64,000 nt of DNA from Kalaharituber pfeilii (GCA_015179045.1 WHUZ01000076.1:124001-188000); one strand, 5' to 3'; shown: positions 1-11,446, numbered from the stretch's first letter. Numbers and translations: made by a program. The notes: generated by a model from the sequence alone, not told the origin.

Positions 1-110
1 ATTAGTCGCATGCCGCCTTACAGGCTATGGCGAGGTTAGGTACAAGATAAAGTGGACAGAAGTAACCGGAAAACATTATGAAAATTAGATGAATAAAGAT
101 AACGGTCAGT
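1..110 (-). mobile_element. LINE-A 3' end, cut by window edge
   Basis: The window opens inside the antisense 3' tail shared by all LINE-A copies here: the complement of the GAGTAATGA tail, then the hairpin (GCCGCC..GGCTATGGCGAG), then A-rich 3' UTR. The poly(T) lies outside the window. The inner boundary is approximate, because the C-run and unrelated sequence after about 110 no longer resemble other copies. Confidence 0.7.
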
Positions 111-308
111 GCTCCCCCCCGCCCTCCTCCAGCATAGCTGAGCCTTGGTCGGCTGGTCATATAGATCCCTCAACTTCAATGCACAATACAGGAACGTTTC
201 GAGAGTGGTGTCAGTGATATTGTGGTTGATTCAAGCGAAGTAGAGATAGGACATACTGGTAATTTTTTTTTTTTTTTTTTAATTTCATTACTCGCATGCC
301 GCCCTAAG

Positions 309-1860
309 CGGCGTATTTAAACCACCTCAGGACGAGCGTTTGGAAGCGACTCCATAACCGCAACGTCCCCCCCGGTGAAACCTACATAGATCGAAAGCTC
401 TCAGCGAGCTGAATCTTTTGATCTAATTTTCAATCCCACATACCCGACACTGCAAATCTCCCCCGAGGGGCGAAATTTCGAGGAATCTTCAGCTCACCAC
501 CACCGTTGCCACCACACCCCCGCCGGGCCAAGCCCCAATAGGAAGACCTGGATAACTACTGAACAGCCAATAGGATGCCGCCGAGAGGCAAGAAGAAACA
601 GCGGACCGCCCCCCCTCCGCCGCGGGTCCCTTCCCCCCGCCCCCACCTCCATCCGCCATGAGGGCCCCTTCCCCTCCGCCGCCACCTCCACCCGCCACGA
701 GGACCCCCTCCCCTCCGCCGGCACCGCCGACACCGGTGGACATCCACCTTACCCCCTTTGACTGGTTACACTCCTGCGAGAGACTGCATCCGACTGATTG
801 GGAAGAACTGACCCACAGGCTACTTCACAGCTCGAATCCAACGTTCTGGGGCGGTCATTGTAGCACTATGGGGCCTCGGGATGAACGGAGAAAAGCCTAT
901 TGACGGGTCAATCCTGGCGATCCGCTTCAATGAGGATGCGACAATCCAGACCTTCACAGGGGACTCCACGACCCCCGACCGGACTGGCTGAACCCTCCTG
1001 GCACCGCCACTCCACTACCGCTGCCGACGATGGGGTTCAGCCCCATCATCACCACCCACACAGAACTGGTGGAAGAACCCCCGGCTCCCACGTCGCCACT
1101 GTCACCATCCCCACCCGCGCCCACCCCACCACTGGCCCCCGCTGCGTCCAAGAAACGCAAGGGCAAGACAGCGGCACCATGAGACAAGTACGCCATCAAA
1201 CGTCGTCGAGATGACAGAGAGGCGGAAAAGATCGCGGCATCCAGCGCAGAAACACCTACACCCCCCCGACAGCTGAAAACCCCGCGGCGCCCAGTGCCAG
1301 CACCACCTCGACGCCTATTTCCACCACTTCCACCACCCGCCCGGCGAAAACCCCGACCGGCACCACTAGGACGAAAACGGCCTGGTAGAACACGGAATAG
1401 CCCTCCGGAAGGACCTGAACAAGGTCCGGAAATGGTTGGAGGTATCGAATAAAGACTTAGGAAAGATTGCGGGGATTCGGTGGCTGAGGAAGAAGATGAT
1501 TCTGACCGGGGAAGGCAAGACCACCAGCTCGGTTGTGGTATACCTGGAAGATCAGGTAGGGCTGGATAAGGTGAGACTTCGGGGAAAATGGTTGAAAGCC
1601 AGCCAATACGAGTGGGACAGGGGACGAAATTAGACTGGGACGGAGACCTTTTTTCCTGACGATAATGACATTCTCACTTCCCCTTCACGCAAGAGGTGCC
1701 GGGGATTTCTACTTTTATTATTATTATTGTTATTGACACTTCTTCCCCATCACGCATGGATTTCCGGGGATTTAACTTTCCTTTATTTTGTATTTAACTA
1801 ATATCGCCATAGCCCTTAGGGCAGCACGCGATTAATGATATATATAAAAAAAAAAAAAAA
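309..1860 (+). mobile_element. Full-length ORF1-only half-LINE (A tail)
   Basis: It has a 5' UTR (309-572, resembling those near 20681 and 14272), a proline-rich ORF1, a short 3' UTR and the LINE-A tail with poly(A). An exact 8-bp TSD GCCCTAAG lies at 301-308 and 1861-1868, and it falls inside another LINE's hairpin. There is no ORF2, endonuclease or reverse transcriptase: the A tail begins about 160 bp after the ORF1 stop at 1633. Exact TSDs at both ends indicate that the 1.55-kb form itself retroposed, rather than decaying in place. Mobilisation by the autonomous LINE-A enzyme is inferred from the shared tail. Confidence 0.88.
573..1633 (+). pseudogene. Half-LINE ORF1 (frameshifted)
   Basis: A likely start at 573 encodes a basic, proline-rich N-terminus (MPPRGKKKQR). 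The frame breaks in C-runs near 605-660 and again downstream. Open segments at 658-903, 900-1214 and 1436-1633 are in different frames. The last segment has the family's conserved C-terminal domain: NKDLGKIAGIRWLRKK, SSVVVYLE, VRLRGKWL and a final DRGR. The same domain ends every half-LINE ORF1 in the window. It is probably an RNA-binding/chaperone module, but I cannot place it in a named family. Confidence 0.75.
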
Positions 1861-2184
1861 GCCCTAAGGACTATGGCGAGAGTATAGATACAGAGTGGTA
1901 GGAGTAGAGAAGAAAAGGAAAAGAAAGGATAGGAAAAGAAAGAGTATATGAAGTATAAAAAATAAACCCGTCCCTTGTCTACGATGCCTTCTCCACCCAT
2001 TCCAGAATGTCCACCAACGCGTCCATGTCCTTGTCATTGTCCTTTGGGGGTCTTCTCAGGTCCGCCTCGCCCCCTGGCCATTTTTCTCTCCATATTCTGC
2101 ACCGGGTGAAGATGTGTGTGGTGGTACAGATACTGGGATACCACCAGCACTAAATGACATACTCTGTCTTTTTTCTAGCTCTTC

Positions 2185-2212
2185 GAGTAATGAAAAAAAA
2201 AAAAAAAAAATC
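2185..2212 (+). mobile_element. Nine-nucleotide LINE-A insertion
   Basis: The insert is only GAGTAATGA plus about 18 A, flanked by the 11-bp TSD TCTAGCTCTTC (2174-2184 and 2213-2223). GAGTAATGA is exactly the end of the LINE-A tail, so this is an extreme 5'-truncated target-primed event that stopped before the 3' hairpin. Confidence 0.8.
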
Positions 2213-2436
2213 TCTAGCTCTTCAATAATTACTGAAGTGAGAACCGCTTTGCCTTCCAAAGATATAACTTAGTCAATTCTAGTCTTGAGTATAGGTTCAG
2301 GAGATCATTACCAGCCCCTGGTATTCCAAAGAGGACACTCCACCTGCTCATGCGCTAGTTAGTGGCAATGGTACTACCAGTGCTATATTACAATGCATGG
2401 TGAGTAACAGCTTGATATCTGCAACTTAGCACTGTA

Positions 2437-3293
2437 CTGTAATTCACCACAACCCGACGTGCACCACGTCCCGACGCACGTTTTACACCAAAACTGACCG
2501 CGCGCGACGTCATATATCTCAACCACCAGAAGAGAATTTTGTATGCAACTTGTAGAGCAGTTAAATTAAGGACTATTCTTCATATTCCACACCTTAGCTT
2601 CTTCAGATTGAAGGTATTTATGATTCATGAAATTCTTACCATAAAATTGGCATAGGCTTGGCATATATTTTTCGCTGTGATATCACTAGTATCGAATTCC
2701 ACTTGTCATACCTAAAGTAAATTTGATAAAAGCAGTAGGACACTTGAATATCAATATTTTATCTTATTCAAAAATGTGAGAAGCACACCAAGAAAACTTC
2801 CCAAAAAGTGGTGGAGTCATTCACAAAATTCATTATCTCATAGAAACTGTACTATATGCAATAATTGATAGGAAAACTACCTGAAATGCCAATTTGATGT
2901 ATAAAGTAGGCATTAAATAACATTAAGCCAATTGAAGTACTAATTGATAAGAGGCCTATTGGGGAGACTCTCTAGCCACAATTCTATAGCCATTATGGTG
3001 AGCGTTGAAGAGAAGTTGTGCATTCTACCCTCCAGTTCACTTTGTATGGGAATTCCATATAAATGCATGCCAAGACATCAATGAAAAACTCATGGTGCAA
3101 TTAATCAACCACAATGTCTTTTCAGCGCAAATAGAGGGATTAAAGGTGAAGAATAACCCTTTATTTATTTCTCCTGAAGAGCGCATACAAAATTCTATTC
3201 TGATGATTGAGATATATGTTGCCGCGCATGCTCAGTTTTGGTGTAAAACGTGCGTCGGGACGTGGTGACACGTCGGGTTGTGGTGAAAGACAA
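2437..3293. mobile_element. Tc1/mariner-like non-autonomous element, copy 1
   Basis: Terminal inverted repeats of about 55-60 bp begin CTGTAATTCACCACAACC and are flanked by TA at 2435-2436 and 3294-3295. A second copy with the same ends lies at 11898-14882. The interior is AT-rich. One open frame (3005-3268) is conserved between copies but has no recognisable transposase motif, so I treat the element as non-autonomous. This copy is the empty site for the half-LINE in copy 2: GATATCACTAG occurs once here, near 2683. Confidence 0.85.
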
Positions 3294-3329
3294 TATCTTC
3301 CTGTACCAATTATTATGCATATCTAAGTT

Positions 3330-3640
3330 ATTGCGCATCTTCCTGATGCTACAACAAAAATTTCCTATGAGTGCAAATAGCCCTCAAGTGGGCTCAAATT
3401 GAAGCCAGAGCATGGTAAAATGTATGGAATTATCTTGCGCATATTCCTTTAACCAATTTTTAAGATACGAGTCGAGTAGTGACCTATTTGGAATGTACCA
3501 AATCTTATGCTAGATACAATCTGAGCTGTCCTGAGATCATATTCATCTTCATCTATACTCTATTATCTATGCTGTGGAAGCATTGCTAGTTTTGTGGTGT
3601 TTGGCCGTATCATAGGGTCACAACGACTGTAGAGACTGAT
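3330..3640 (+). repeat. Diverged dispersed repeat (pair with 17755-18060)
   Basis: The segment includes GAGTGCAAATAGCCCTCAA followed by GTGGGCTCAAATTGAAGCCAGAG. A diverged version lies at 17755-18060, with similarity scattered over about 270 bp. No coding potential, TIR or poly(A) is visible. It is an old repeat of unknown type. Confidence 0.5.
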
Positions 3641-3676
3641 ACGCGTTCCGCCATGGCCACATAAATTCTTGCGGTT

Positions 3677-3873
3677 TTTTTTTTTTTTTTTTATGTCATT
3701 AATCGCGTGCCGCCCTGTGGGCTATGGCGATATTAGGTACAGTATGAAAGAGTAAGAAAAGGGAAAGGAAAAGGAAAAATGAATATGGCTATTTCCCAGT
3801 CCGCCAGCGAAAAGGATAATGACTATAACTAATCCCAACGCTCAATGTTCCACCCAGTCCATCAGCGCGGCTA
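3677..3873 (-). mobile_element. 5'-truncated LINE-A fragment
   Basis: It has poly(T), the antisense tail and hairpin, 3' UTR and the last codons of ORF2 ('CCACCCAGTCCATCAGCGC'). The flanks are TTCTTGCGGTT (3666-3676) and TTCTCGCGGTT (3874-3884), a TSD with one mismatch. Confidence 0.75.
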
Positions 3874-3884
3874 TTCTCGCGGTT

Positions 3885-4813
3885 GTAATTTTCTGTTTAG
3901 CTTGGGCTACTCAGGCCCCTGAACGCAAAGCTTCAAACGAGGGTCTCAGTATTATTCCTCTGGCGTCCCTAGTCGCTAGCGCAATAGTCGTACAGTAAGT
4001 CTCTACAGATACTCGGTTTGCCAGAAGCAGTACAGGAAAAAGCTCGTATCTTTTTCGCAGACGTGTAGAAACAGGGACAAAGGCTCCTGTGCTTTCTAGC
4101 GCCCATGGACGATCCAGCAAGGATGCTGATATTTATCAATTGAGAATCTTTTGAATAGTCACGCACTGCTTGAGAATGTGGAGTCAAGAAATTACATAAT
4201 CCATTTATTGGCACCTTTTTTCTAATCCCTTTTTTATATCACGTAACTCCCGCTTGCGTCTGTTCGCCATGGCAGGGCTTTTCCAATCGCTGAAAATCCT
4301 TTCTTGGCGTGCAAGAACTGCAGAATCGAGACTCGTTCTGTTGGTTGTAGAATTTCTTCGTTCCCATCTCATATATTCTGGGGTACTTGATGTTAGGGGC
4401 CAGCCGATCGTCAGCGTACGCAACAATTTAATGAATTGAACTGCAAGTAAATTTCAGCCAAATATAAGCTGAAGTAATTGAACTTCAGCGATTTCGAATG
4501 TGCAATCTGAATGCATTTAAAACATTATGGGATTGCTGTTACTGTAGAAGAGGGCTGCTGCATTGTACATATACATGCTCAGCACGTTCATGGGAAAAAA
4601 TGAATACATAGCAACGGTAATAGCGCGGAAGCAAGTGGAATTGAGGACTGCAGCGTAACACAGAGAGATTGCGATAATGTATAGAGTATATAGGACAATA
4701 CATGAAGAAAAATAAAATAAAATTATGGAAATGCATAGCTGCAGAGTGCATCACGTTGCAGACCAGAGAGTACTACTGCTTTCCATTCAGAAATCAGGAG
4801 GTTCCGCTCTCGA
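3885..4813. other. Region without a recognisable gene
   Basis: Apart from the micro-retroposon at 4230-4278, nothing is identifiable. Short open frames on both strands (for example 4205-4426 minus) lack motifs and homologous copies in the window. Confidence 0.5.
4230..4278 (-). mobile_element. Micro-retroposon (LINE-B tail), copy 1
   Basis: On the minus strand it reads GCCCTGCCATGGCGAACAG, a diverged middle, GTTACGTGA and poly(A). The poly(A) is short and no TSD is clear, so this is probably an older copy. Confidence 0.7.
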
Positions 4814-5056
4814 TGTTACGGAGGTGGTAAACGCAGAGAGTTACCGTCCGCAAGGCCAAAAAGACACTTGACTAGCGATACTCGCTAGTCCTCTGCGTAG
4901 CTCATATACTGTAGCACTCATTATGCGACTGCGGCGCCTCTCGGCTGTCGCATGTCGCCTACGTCGCATATGCGCATTTCGTATGCGCTTGCATTTTTCG
5001 CATTTTTCGCGCGCTCCACCGGCCGCCCACACTACGGTCGCGGTGAACCCGTAACA
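4814..5056 (+). mobile_element. Solo LTR (family TGTTACGG..CCGTAACA)
   Basis: This 243-bp unit starts TGTTACGG and ends CCGTAACA, with a perfect 5-bp TSD CTCGA (4809-4813 and 5057-5061). Related copies lie at 21994-22185 (minus) and 52473-52689. TG..CA ends with a 5-bp TSD indicate an LTR retrotransposon reduced to a single LTR. Ty3/gypsy membership is suggested only by an integrase scrap elsewhere in the window. Confidence 0.82.
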
Positions 5057-5245
5057 CTCGAAACACAGCGAGCGACATAACGTAGTATCACTTAGCGCTC
5101 GAGTATCAACACAAGTGTACATGAGATGAATATCTAGAGAGAATGTTTCAACTAGCAGAATCGCCCGCTGACACAGTGTTGACCGGCAAAAGAGCCTTTA
5201 GTCCCCATTTGTAGTGAGCCTTCGGCATTGGCAATGGGAACTCGT

Positions 5246-5700
5246 TTTGGGTCAAGTCTCACATAGGCATCCGGGGCAACACGGAGGCCGACAGAGCAGC
5301 CAAAGTCGGCACAGCCTTGCAATACCAGGACGAGATAGTCACGGAAGCGGGCATGAGACAACACGCGAAGGCACGGAGAGCCGACGAAAGAAATAAACTC
5401 CAGCTAAGTTATCGCCCTCTACAAAGGCTAGGCAACAGAACAGCAGTAGCGACACTCGGAGGCATCCTCGGGAATAAAGGACTAAGACAATGGAGACACC
5501 AAATAGGTCAATGCGACTCGCCGGAGTGCAGGTGGTGCTGCAAAGCCCTAGAGAACATCAACCACATACTAAACGACTGCGAAGTGTGGAGGCGAAAATG
5601 GCCCGGGGGTGAGACAGATCTGAGGACCCCACCAAAATCCGATAAGGAAGGGGAAGGAGACAAACTGACGGAGCTACTGCAGTGGGCAGGGCGGGAGTAG
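5246..5700 (+). pseudogene. LINE-A ORF2 C-terminal fragment
   Basis: The translation enters at the end of the RNase H domain (WVKSHIGIRGNTEADRAAK, with the D of the last RNase H motif). It continues into the LINE C-terminal cysteine/histidine module CRWCCKALENINHILNDC, then WRRKWPGGETDLRTPPK, and stops at 5698-5700. It is open throughout but lacks endonuclease, RT and most of RNase H, so it is a dead 5' truncation. Confidence 0.8.
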
Positions 5701-5899
5701 ACGGGGGTTATTCTACACATTTTCGATGGGAAGAGACTTCCACTTTGACACTTTTATTTCCCGCTCATTTTTATTATCGACATTTTCCACTCCATTTTCT
5801 TTCATGTACCTAACTACTCCCTTTCATGTACTTAATCTCGCCATAGCCCCCAGGGCGGCACGCGAGTAATGATATTAAAAAAAAAAAAAAAAAAAAAAG
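5246..5899 (+). mobile_element. 5'-truncated LINE-A with ORF2 C-terminus
   Basis: TSD TGGGAACTCGT lies at 5235-5245 and 5900-5910. The element holds the last 150 codons of ORF2, a 3' UTR, the LINE-A hairpin, the GAGTAATGATATT tail and poly(A). It is the clearest sense-strand example of the autonomous LINE-A 3' end. Confidence 0.88.
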
Positions 5900-6200
5900 T
5901 GGGAACTCGTGACCTCGTCTCTTGATTACTCACCTCGATGAAGTAGCCACTGAGTTTTTTTTTTTTTTTTTTTTGAAAACAAAATAAAATAAACTGCTAC
6001 CGGATTAATGGCTATACAAAAGAGATAATAAAATTAATCATAACCAAACAAAATCAAATAATATCATCACCATGTGTGGAAATAAAGCCCCATTGCTCTC
6101 CTTCGCCGTCGCCATTGCGAGCCAAACCGTGCGTCGTCATCTTTCCACCCAACTCATCACTTCTACTAGGGGGTCCAGTTGGTCGTCCACTATACTGGCC

Positions 6201-9200
6201 CTAAAGCTCCTGGCTCTCACGCTTTTCTAGCAACCGAGAGATGGCACCGTCTCCTCTCTCGGCTGCTAATGAGAGGGCTGTTCTACCAGCTGAGTCCTGT
6301 ATGTTGACATCCACATCCGGTTGCTCAAGCAGTAAACGGACTACGGCCTCATGACCTTCAGCAGCAGCTACGAGTAGTGCTGTTCCACCATCCTTGTCCT
6401 GCAAATTGACATCCATGTCCCCTCGCTCCAGCAGTAACCGGACTATGACCTCATGGCCTTCAGCGGCGGCTATTAGCAGTGCTGTTTTACTGGAATTGTC
6501 CTGCATGTTTACATCCACGTCTGCTCGCTCCAGCAGTAAACGGACTACGGCCTCATGGCCGTTGAAAGCAGCATACATCAACGCTGTGCTGCCGCAACTG
6601 GATCGACCATTTGGGTCAGACGTTTGTAGTAATGTGCGAAAGATGCTCTCTACCCCGAACTGAGCGACGACATGAAGACTCTCCATTTTGCAGTCCATAT
6701 ACCGATGTATGCTACACTTCTGTTCTGTGAGAGCTAAAGGGGAACGACCTCCCTGAAGAAGAGTAACTGCGAGGGCATGAACGGTTTCGTCACATTGCTT
6801 TCGCGCATGGTAGCCCCATTCATGAACTGCGTAGTCAAGAAGAGCATAATCTGCACGCAGCCTGTGGAGCGCAGAATCTGAAACGGCGGTGCTTAAAGCA
6901 GTGAAATTCAAATAGGTGAGGCAGGTCCTTGCAATTAAGAGATGGCCAGTTGGATAGTACTCCTCAAAGTGTGAGTGGAGGTACTCCTGAAGCGTATAGT
7001 GCGCCAGACGAACCGTTGATGTCTCCTGGTCTACCATGACTAATCCACAGCAGCACTCGAGCACTGATTCTACAGAGGGAATGTTTTCGGAATCCAGAGC
7101 CTGACCACTATCGACAACTGAAAGTGCATGACAAAGCTCTATAGGCTTCAGTGATCGTGCAGCCAGGTAGGCCCACATAAGTGCTTTCATGCCTAGTTCA
7201 CCACGACGTCCTGATTTTTCAATCCTAATTATGGAAGGGCGATATACTGCATAAATAGCTGGAGGCAAGTTGCGAAGTGCAGATCGTCGTTTAGACACTG
7301 TAAGTTCATCCAGAATCGTGTCGATGTGTAAAGCTGGGAGCAAGAACCTAAGCACCACAGTTTAGACATGCCGTCAGATGCATAAGGTTCGGCGTGGGTG
7401 AACATACATTCCCTCAGATTTCTGCGGTAGTATCTCCAGGATTTCTGTCTTGAGTCTGCTATTCATAGCATCTTTGTAGTCACAGTCGATGCGATGGGCG
7501 AGGTATGTCTGAATATCATCCTCCTGGGCGACAATTCTCAATGTCGCCACTTCACAGCCAAAATATCGGTTGACATGATGTCGAATATGCGGCCGTGCAG
7601 TGAAGAATAAGTGAACCGCGCCGGGACTGTTCGTATATTTGTTTGCAGAACTGGTGGCTTGAAAGTGCAAAATCTCGTTCGCCACGTTCAGGAATCCTAT
7701 TCGTGTCTCATCCTGCAGTTCGTCAAGTGCGTCAACGAAAATGAAGGCATGGTCCAGCAGTTGAAAAAACTCTTTCAGAATCTTGATTGCTTGGCCAAGC
7801 TCAAGCCTTTTCCTCGACTGCTGATTAGATTTGAAGGATTCATGAACTAGGTCGGGCAACTGAGCTCCAGTGGATATAAATTGCAGCACTAACTGCTTGA
7901 TGAAAGTGCCGATGATATGTATCAAATCCTGTTCCTCTTGGTCTCGATAGTCACAATAGAGATATGTGATGCTGGTTCGAGGCCTCGCAGTGATAGTGGA
8001 CATATAGTCAATGACAAGTGAGCTTTATATGCTGCTTTTTAGTCTAAATGTCCTGAGTCCAGAAATCTAACTGACTTACTTACGTGAGTACGGTCTTCCC
8101 AGCCCCTGGGATCCCATAGCAGCCCAGAACCTGGCTGCTGTGGCTACTCCCTTCTCCCTTTACCCATGACTGGAACTGGTCAGTCTGGAGAATCCAGTTT
8201 CCAGTATTCGCTATCCGACTAGACCTCACATCCTGATGTCTTTTTTGTGGCTCAAGGGGTGACAACCAAGCAAAAAGCATCTCCATAGACTCAGCTATTG
8301 GAAAACCCAAAAGTCAGCGGGGCATGCATCTCAATCGTGAGGAAGAAAGCTATATATTCTATATACATACCATCTATATCCCGCTGTATATTATAGACCC
8401 CGCTCTGGGTCTCCGGCACGTTCATAGCCAATTTATCAAGCTCAGATACAAAGCGTAGAATATCGCCTAGGTTAGCCGGAACTTTTAGTGATCTCATCTG
8501 GTATAACCGGAAACAATGACATCATACTGTCTATTTGCTGTTTTTGTTCGTTTAAAGCCTTAATCACGTCCTGGGAATTTTTCGAGAACAGTTCACTATT
8601 CCATTTCAGCATTCAATCTTAGAATTATATACTTGGTGTGGAGTTACCAATTAGCAATATTGTGCGAAAATTCGATTGTCTGTGCAAGGCCATGCAAGGT
8701 CGAGGCCGCATCAATGCACTCTTGCTCATGAAAAGGCCAACGCGATCGCTCCCTGTCACTTCCTGCCCTTTGGGATAACCTAAGCTTCGAGTATAAAGTT
8801 TTGATTTTGTCCTCGCAGACCCCAATGATTCTACATAGGACCGAGGTCTCCTGAAAATTTCCTTTAATATCTTCGCTTGTCAGGAAATCGGATAAGTTGC
8901 TCAAGACTTCGACTCAAAGCCGTAATCTCTGTAAACAACACATGAGCATACTCAGGGACGGCCTCGACTGCATTCGTGTAGTCGGTAATGATTTTTCCGA
9001 TCTCGAGTGCGAGAGACAGAAACCCGCTAATTCTGGTAGCAATTGTGAAGGCATCCAACGAACCGACTTTCGAAGTCTCGACTGCAGCTGCAGCCGGCAT
9101 CTGCGGATTTGAAAGGTTTTGATCCTCCCATGGGCTATCTGCCGATCTATACGATTGTGCAATCGTGTCATCATTTCCGTCTGCATCGCTGTGTTCACTG

Positions 9201-11022
9201 CGAAAAGTGAGAGATACATCATTCAATGACTGACTCTTTTTCTTCCCAGGTTGACCTTTGCCTGAATTCGAACCGTTAGAGTTGCTGCAGGTTCCGCTTT
9301 CCTCTTGATCACTATAAGGCCTTGGGAGTGTAAATAAAGCAACATCAATTAAATGATTAGCAAGATGTGGTTTCATTGCTTGTGGAAGGAGTTGGATGGA
9401 GCAGAATGGGCAAATCTGTTCACTTTCAGCGCTGGTTTCACACTGACGTACAAGCGATGCTCGACTAGAAGCAGAATTTGTCACTGCATTGTGCATATCT
9501 TTCAGATGGGTGTGAAATGAAGCTGCACTAGTGAACACCATTTCGCATGGATCCACATCACAAACCCACTCACGTCTATGGTACTGGAGTTCATGCATGT
9601 ACCACTCACGAGTGGTAGTGAACATGCGGTCTTGCTCAGAGCATGCCTGGAAGGTGCAGACGTAGGGCTGGAGATCCTTCAAAACATGATTCCTACGTCA
9701 TTCATATGTTAGCTATGCCCTGCCATGGCGAACAGCTGCAAGCGGGGTCACGTGAAATAAAAAAAAAAAAAAAAAAATGTTAGCTATAATTTCAATATCG
9801 TGCCCCTCTAAGGGGCTCACTTTCCCGTCATAGCTCTCGGGGCGGTATATGAGTAAAAAGATTTCTTTGGGAAAAAAAGGGGGGGACTCACTTCCAATTC
9901 TTGCGCCTTGCGATCTGTATAATTCTGTGACAGTAGGGACACTCAAAATGTTGCCTAGTTCCGGTGAAGTTATTGAAGGGTTTAGGAGGGTTAGGTATGA
10001 CATATGAGCGCCCCTCGGCCGAAGTACCCGAGCTTGACGCCACTGAACTAGCATGCGTTTCGCCAGATTCGGATTGGCGATCGTACTCGGCAATTGGATC
10101 TAAAAACCGTGGGCGTTCCGGCTTTCCAAGTGCGAGTGCGTCCTGAGTTTTCCTCGGATCGTTGAATACTGTAGCCGTCGTTTGCGACAACTGTCTCGTG
10201 CCAGCCTCGCTAGCACTACCTCTAGTCTTGCTAGTATCACCTTCAGCCTCCCTTAACCCCTCCTGTGCGAATACCGGCTGCTGCAATGCGGATTTCGTAT
10301 CAAACCCAACAATCTTCTCATGATGCGTCTTCCAATACACAAATTGCTGTCGACGTTTCAGATTGGCGCGCACTAGTCGATCAATTAAAAACTCGGGTAT
10401 AGAAAACCTGTCTTTGAGGCGTTGCATTTCGTAATGGTTGAAGTGGGAGACGTCAATTTTCCCAAGCTTATGGCCTTTATCTTGCGTTGCGGGGTTTTGT
10501 ATGAGCATGGAAATTCTGAATAGTGATGATATCACATGCGAGATATCTGAACACACATGATGAAGGTCGTTGTTCTCATGATTCCCTCCAATTTTTTGGG
10601 AAGGCTCCTCGGATTTTCCGGACACAGTCTCTTCAAATTCGGAATCTGAGAACTCGTCAAGCTCCTCATTCTGCGATGGGTCAAGTAATCCAATTGCTGA
10701 CTTGTTGTTAGCAAACAAATGTTAAATATGTTCACAGATGGAACAAACCTTCTCTGAGAAATGTCTGCAGATTACTTAATAGCTCATGGACGCTCTCACG
10801 AACATGGGAAGCCTCGCGTAACCGATGATCGAGGGAAACTTTCCCTTCCCTGTGGGCTCCTACATTTTCCGCCCAGACCCGGAATAGTCCTTGCTGATCC
10901 GTGAGTATTGCCTTCATTTGCTCCTCGCTGGGATCGGAATGTGCAAGGCGTTGTTCAATCAGGTCGTTAAACAGGGTTACCACATTGCGATAAGACTCCT
11001 GGAATCCCATAACGCTCGTCAT
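6201..11022 (-). CDS. C2H2 zinc-finger/NLR fusion: HeLo-like, NACHT, ankyrin (two frameshifts)
   Basis: A seven-exon gene read from splice sites: 11022-10749, 10696-9892, 9692-8648, 8595-8371, 8294-8084, 8022-7408 and 7347-6201 (about 1,440 aa). Residues 1-340 resemble fungal acuF-like C2H2 proteins. About 345-470 has CPYC, CTFQAC, CDVDPC and CPFC zinc-finger pairs. About 570-700 looks like a HeLo-like fungal STAND N-terminus. NACHT follows, with P-loop GIPGAGKT (about 846) and Walker B FIFVDALDEL; the end has at least four ankyrin repeats. STAND proteins are signal-operated ATPases, often in incompatibility or cell death. An extra base near 8890 and a frame change near 8500 break the frame: a recent pseudogene or assembly error. 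Intron 2 carries a micro-retroposon. The fusion is continuous within exon 3. Confidence 0.8.
9717..9776 (+). mobile_element. Micro-retroposon inside NLR intron 2
   Basis: It has the full GCCCTGCCATGGCG...CACGTGA core plus poly(A), with perfect 11-bp TSD ATGTTAGCTAT (9706-9716 and 9777-9787). On the gene strand the TSD contains GCTAAC, the likely branch-point sequence, so the insertion duplicated it. A decayed LINE-A tail (about 9830-9865, CGTCATAGCTCTCGGGGCGG) sits in the same 199-bp intron. Confidence 0.9.
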
Positions 11023-11446
11023 CTGAAGTGCCAGCTTGATACCTTCCTTTTTGCTTTATGTTTATGGGGAAATTGTTGTGTGCGTCGATGAATTGGAGCG
11101 CAAAAGGGTTGCTCTGCGTCTCTAACAGTCGTGGGCTCTTTCCTTACCCCGCATGATGTCCTGCAGCGGATCACTTCCCCATTCAGGAGTTACGCCAACT
11201 AGATTTGCGTAAAGGCCCTGCTTCACTAGTATACGTAAACCAGTAACGCGACACGTACCGAACAATTTATGACCTTCATATTTGGCTTTACCACAGTCAA
11301 TTTAGCCCGTAATTGATCCATCGCGCATACATATCAGAGATATATTGTGTGAGCTATGATACGGGGCAGGGACGCACACTCATGTAGTCTGGTTGCAACA
11401 CACTCATGCACATCATGCCAAGCCCCTCTCCCTAGCTGACCAGCAA
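11023..11446. other. Upstream region of the NLR gene, no gene seen
   Basis: It would hold the promoter and 5' UTR of the minus-strand NLR gene. An in-frame stop lies a few codons upstream of the chosen ATG at 11022, which supports that start. No TATA box or repeat family is convincing here. Confidence 0.4.

Larger units (their letters stand above)
263..2125 (-). mobile_element. 5'-truncated LINE-A, split by a half-LINE
   Basis: Poly(T) at 263 is followed by the antisense LINE-A tail up to 308. The element resumes at 1869 with the rest of the hairpin, 3' UTR and the end of ORF2. The ORF2 end is read on the minus strand near 1985-2120 and carries the family motif W(R)EKWPGGEADLR. A 1552-bp half-LINE sits inside the hairpin sequence. 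The flanking TSD (around CATACTGG at 252-260 and 2129-2138) is imperfect, so the 5' boundary is approximate. Confidence 0.75.

Noticed and set aside
3005..3268. Gene in the mariner-like element (87 codons, conserved in two copies)
   Set aside because: Conservation follows from recent transposition of the whole element. There are no motifs, and part of the frame is TIR sequence.
4814..5056. MITE with TGTTACGG ends
   Set aside because: First read as a DNA-transposon MITE. The TG..CA termini and exact 5-bp TSDs in two copies fit a solo LTR better.
5939..5995. Another LINE tail at the poly(T) near 5955
   Set aside because: Neither the A nor the B hairpin/tail follows the T-run; it may be a different family or a simple repeat.
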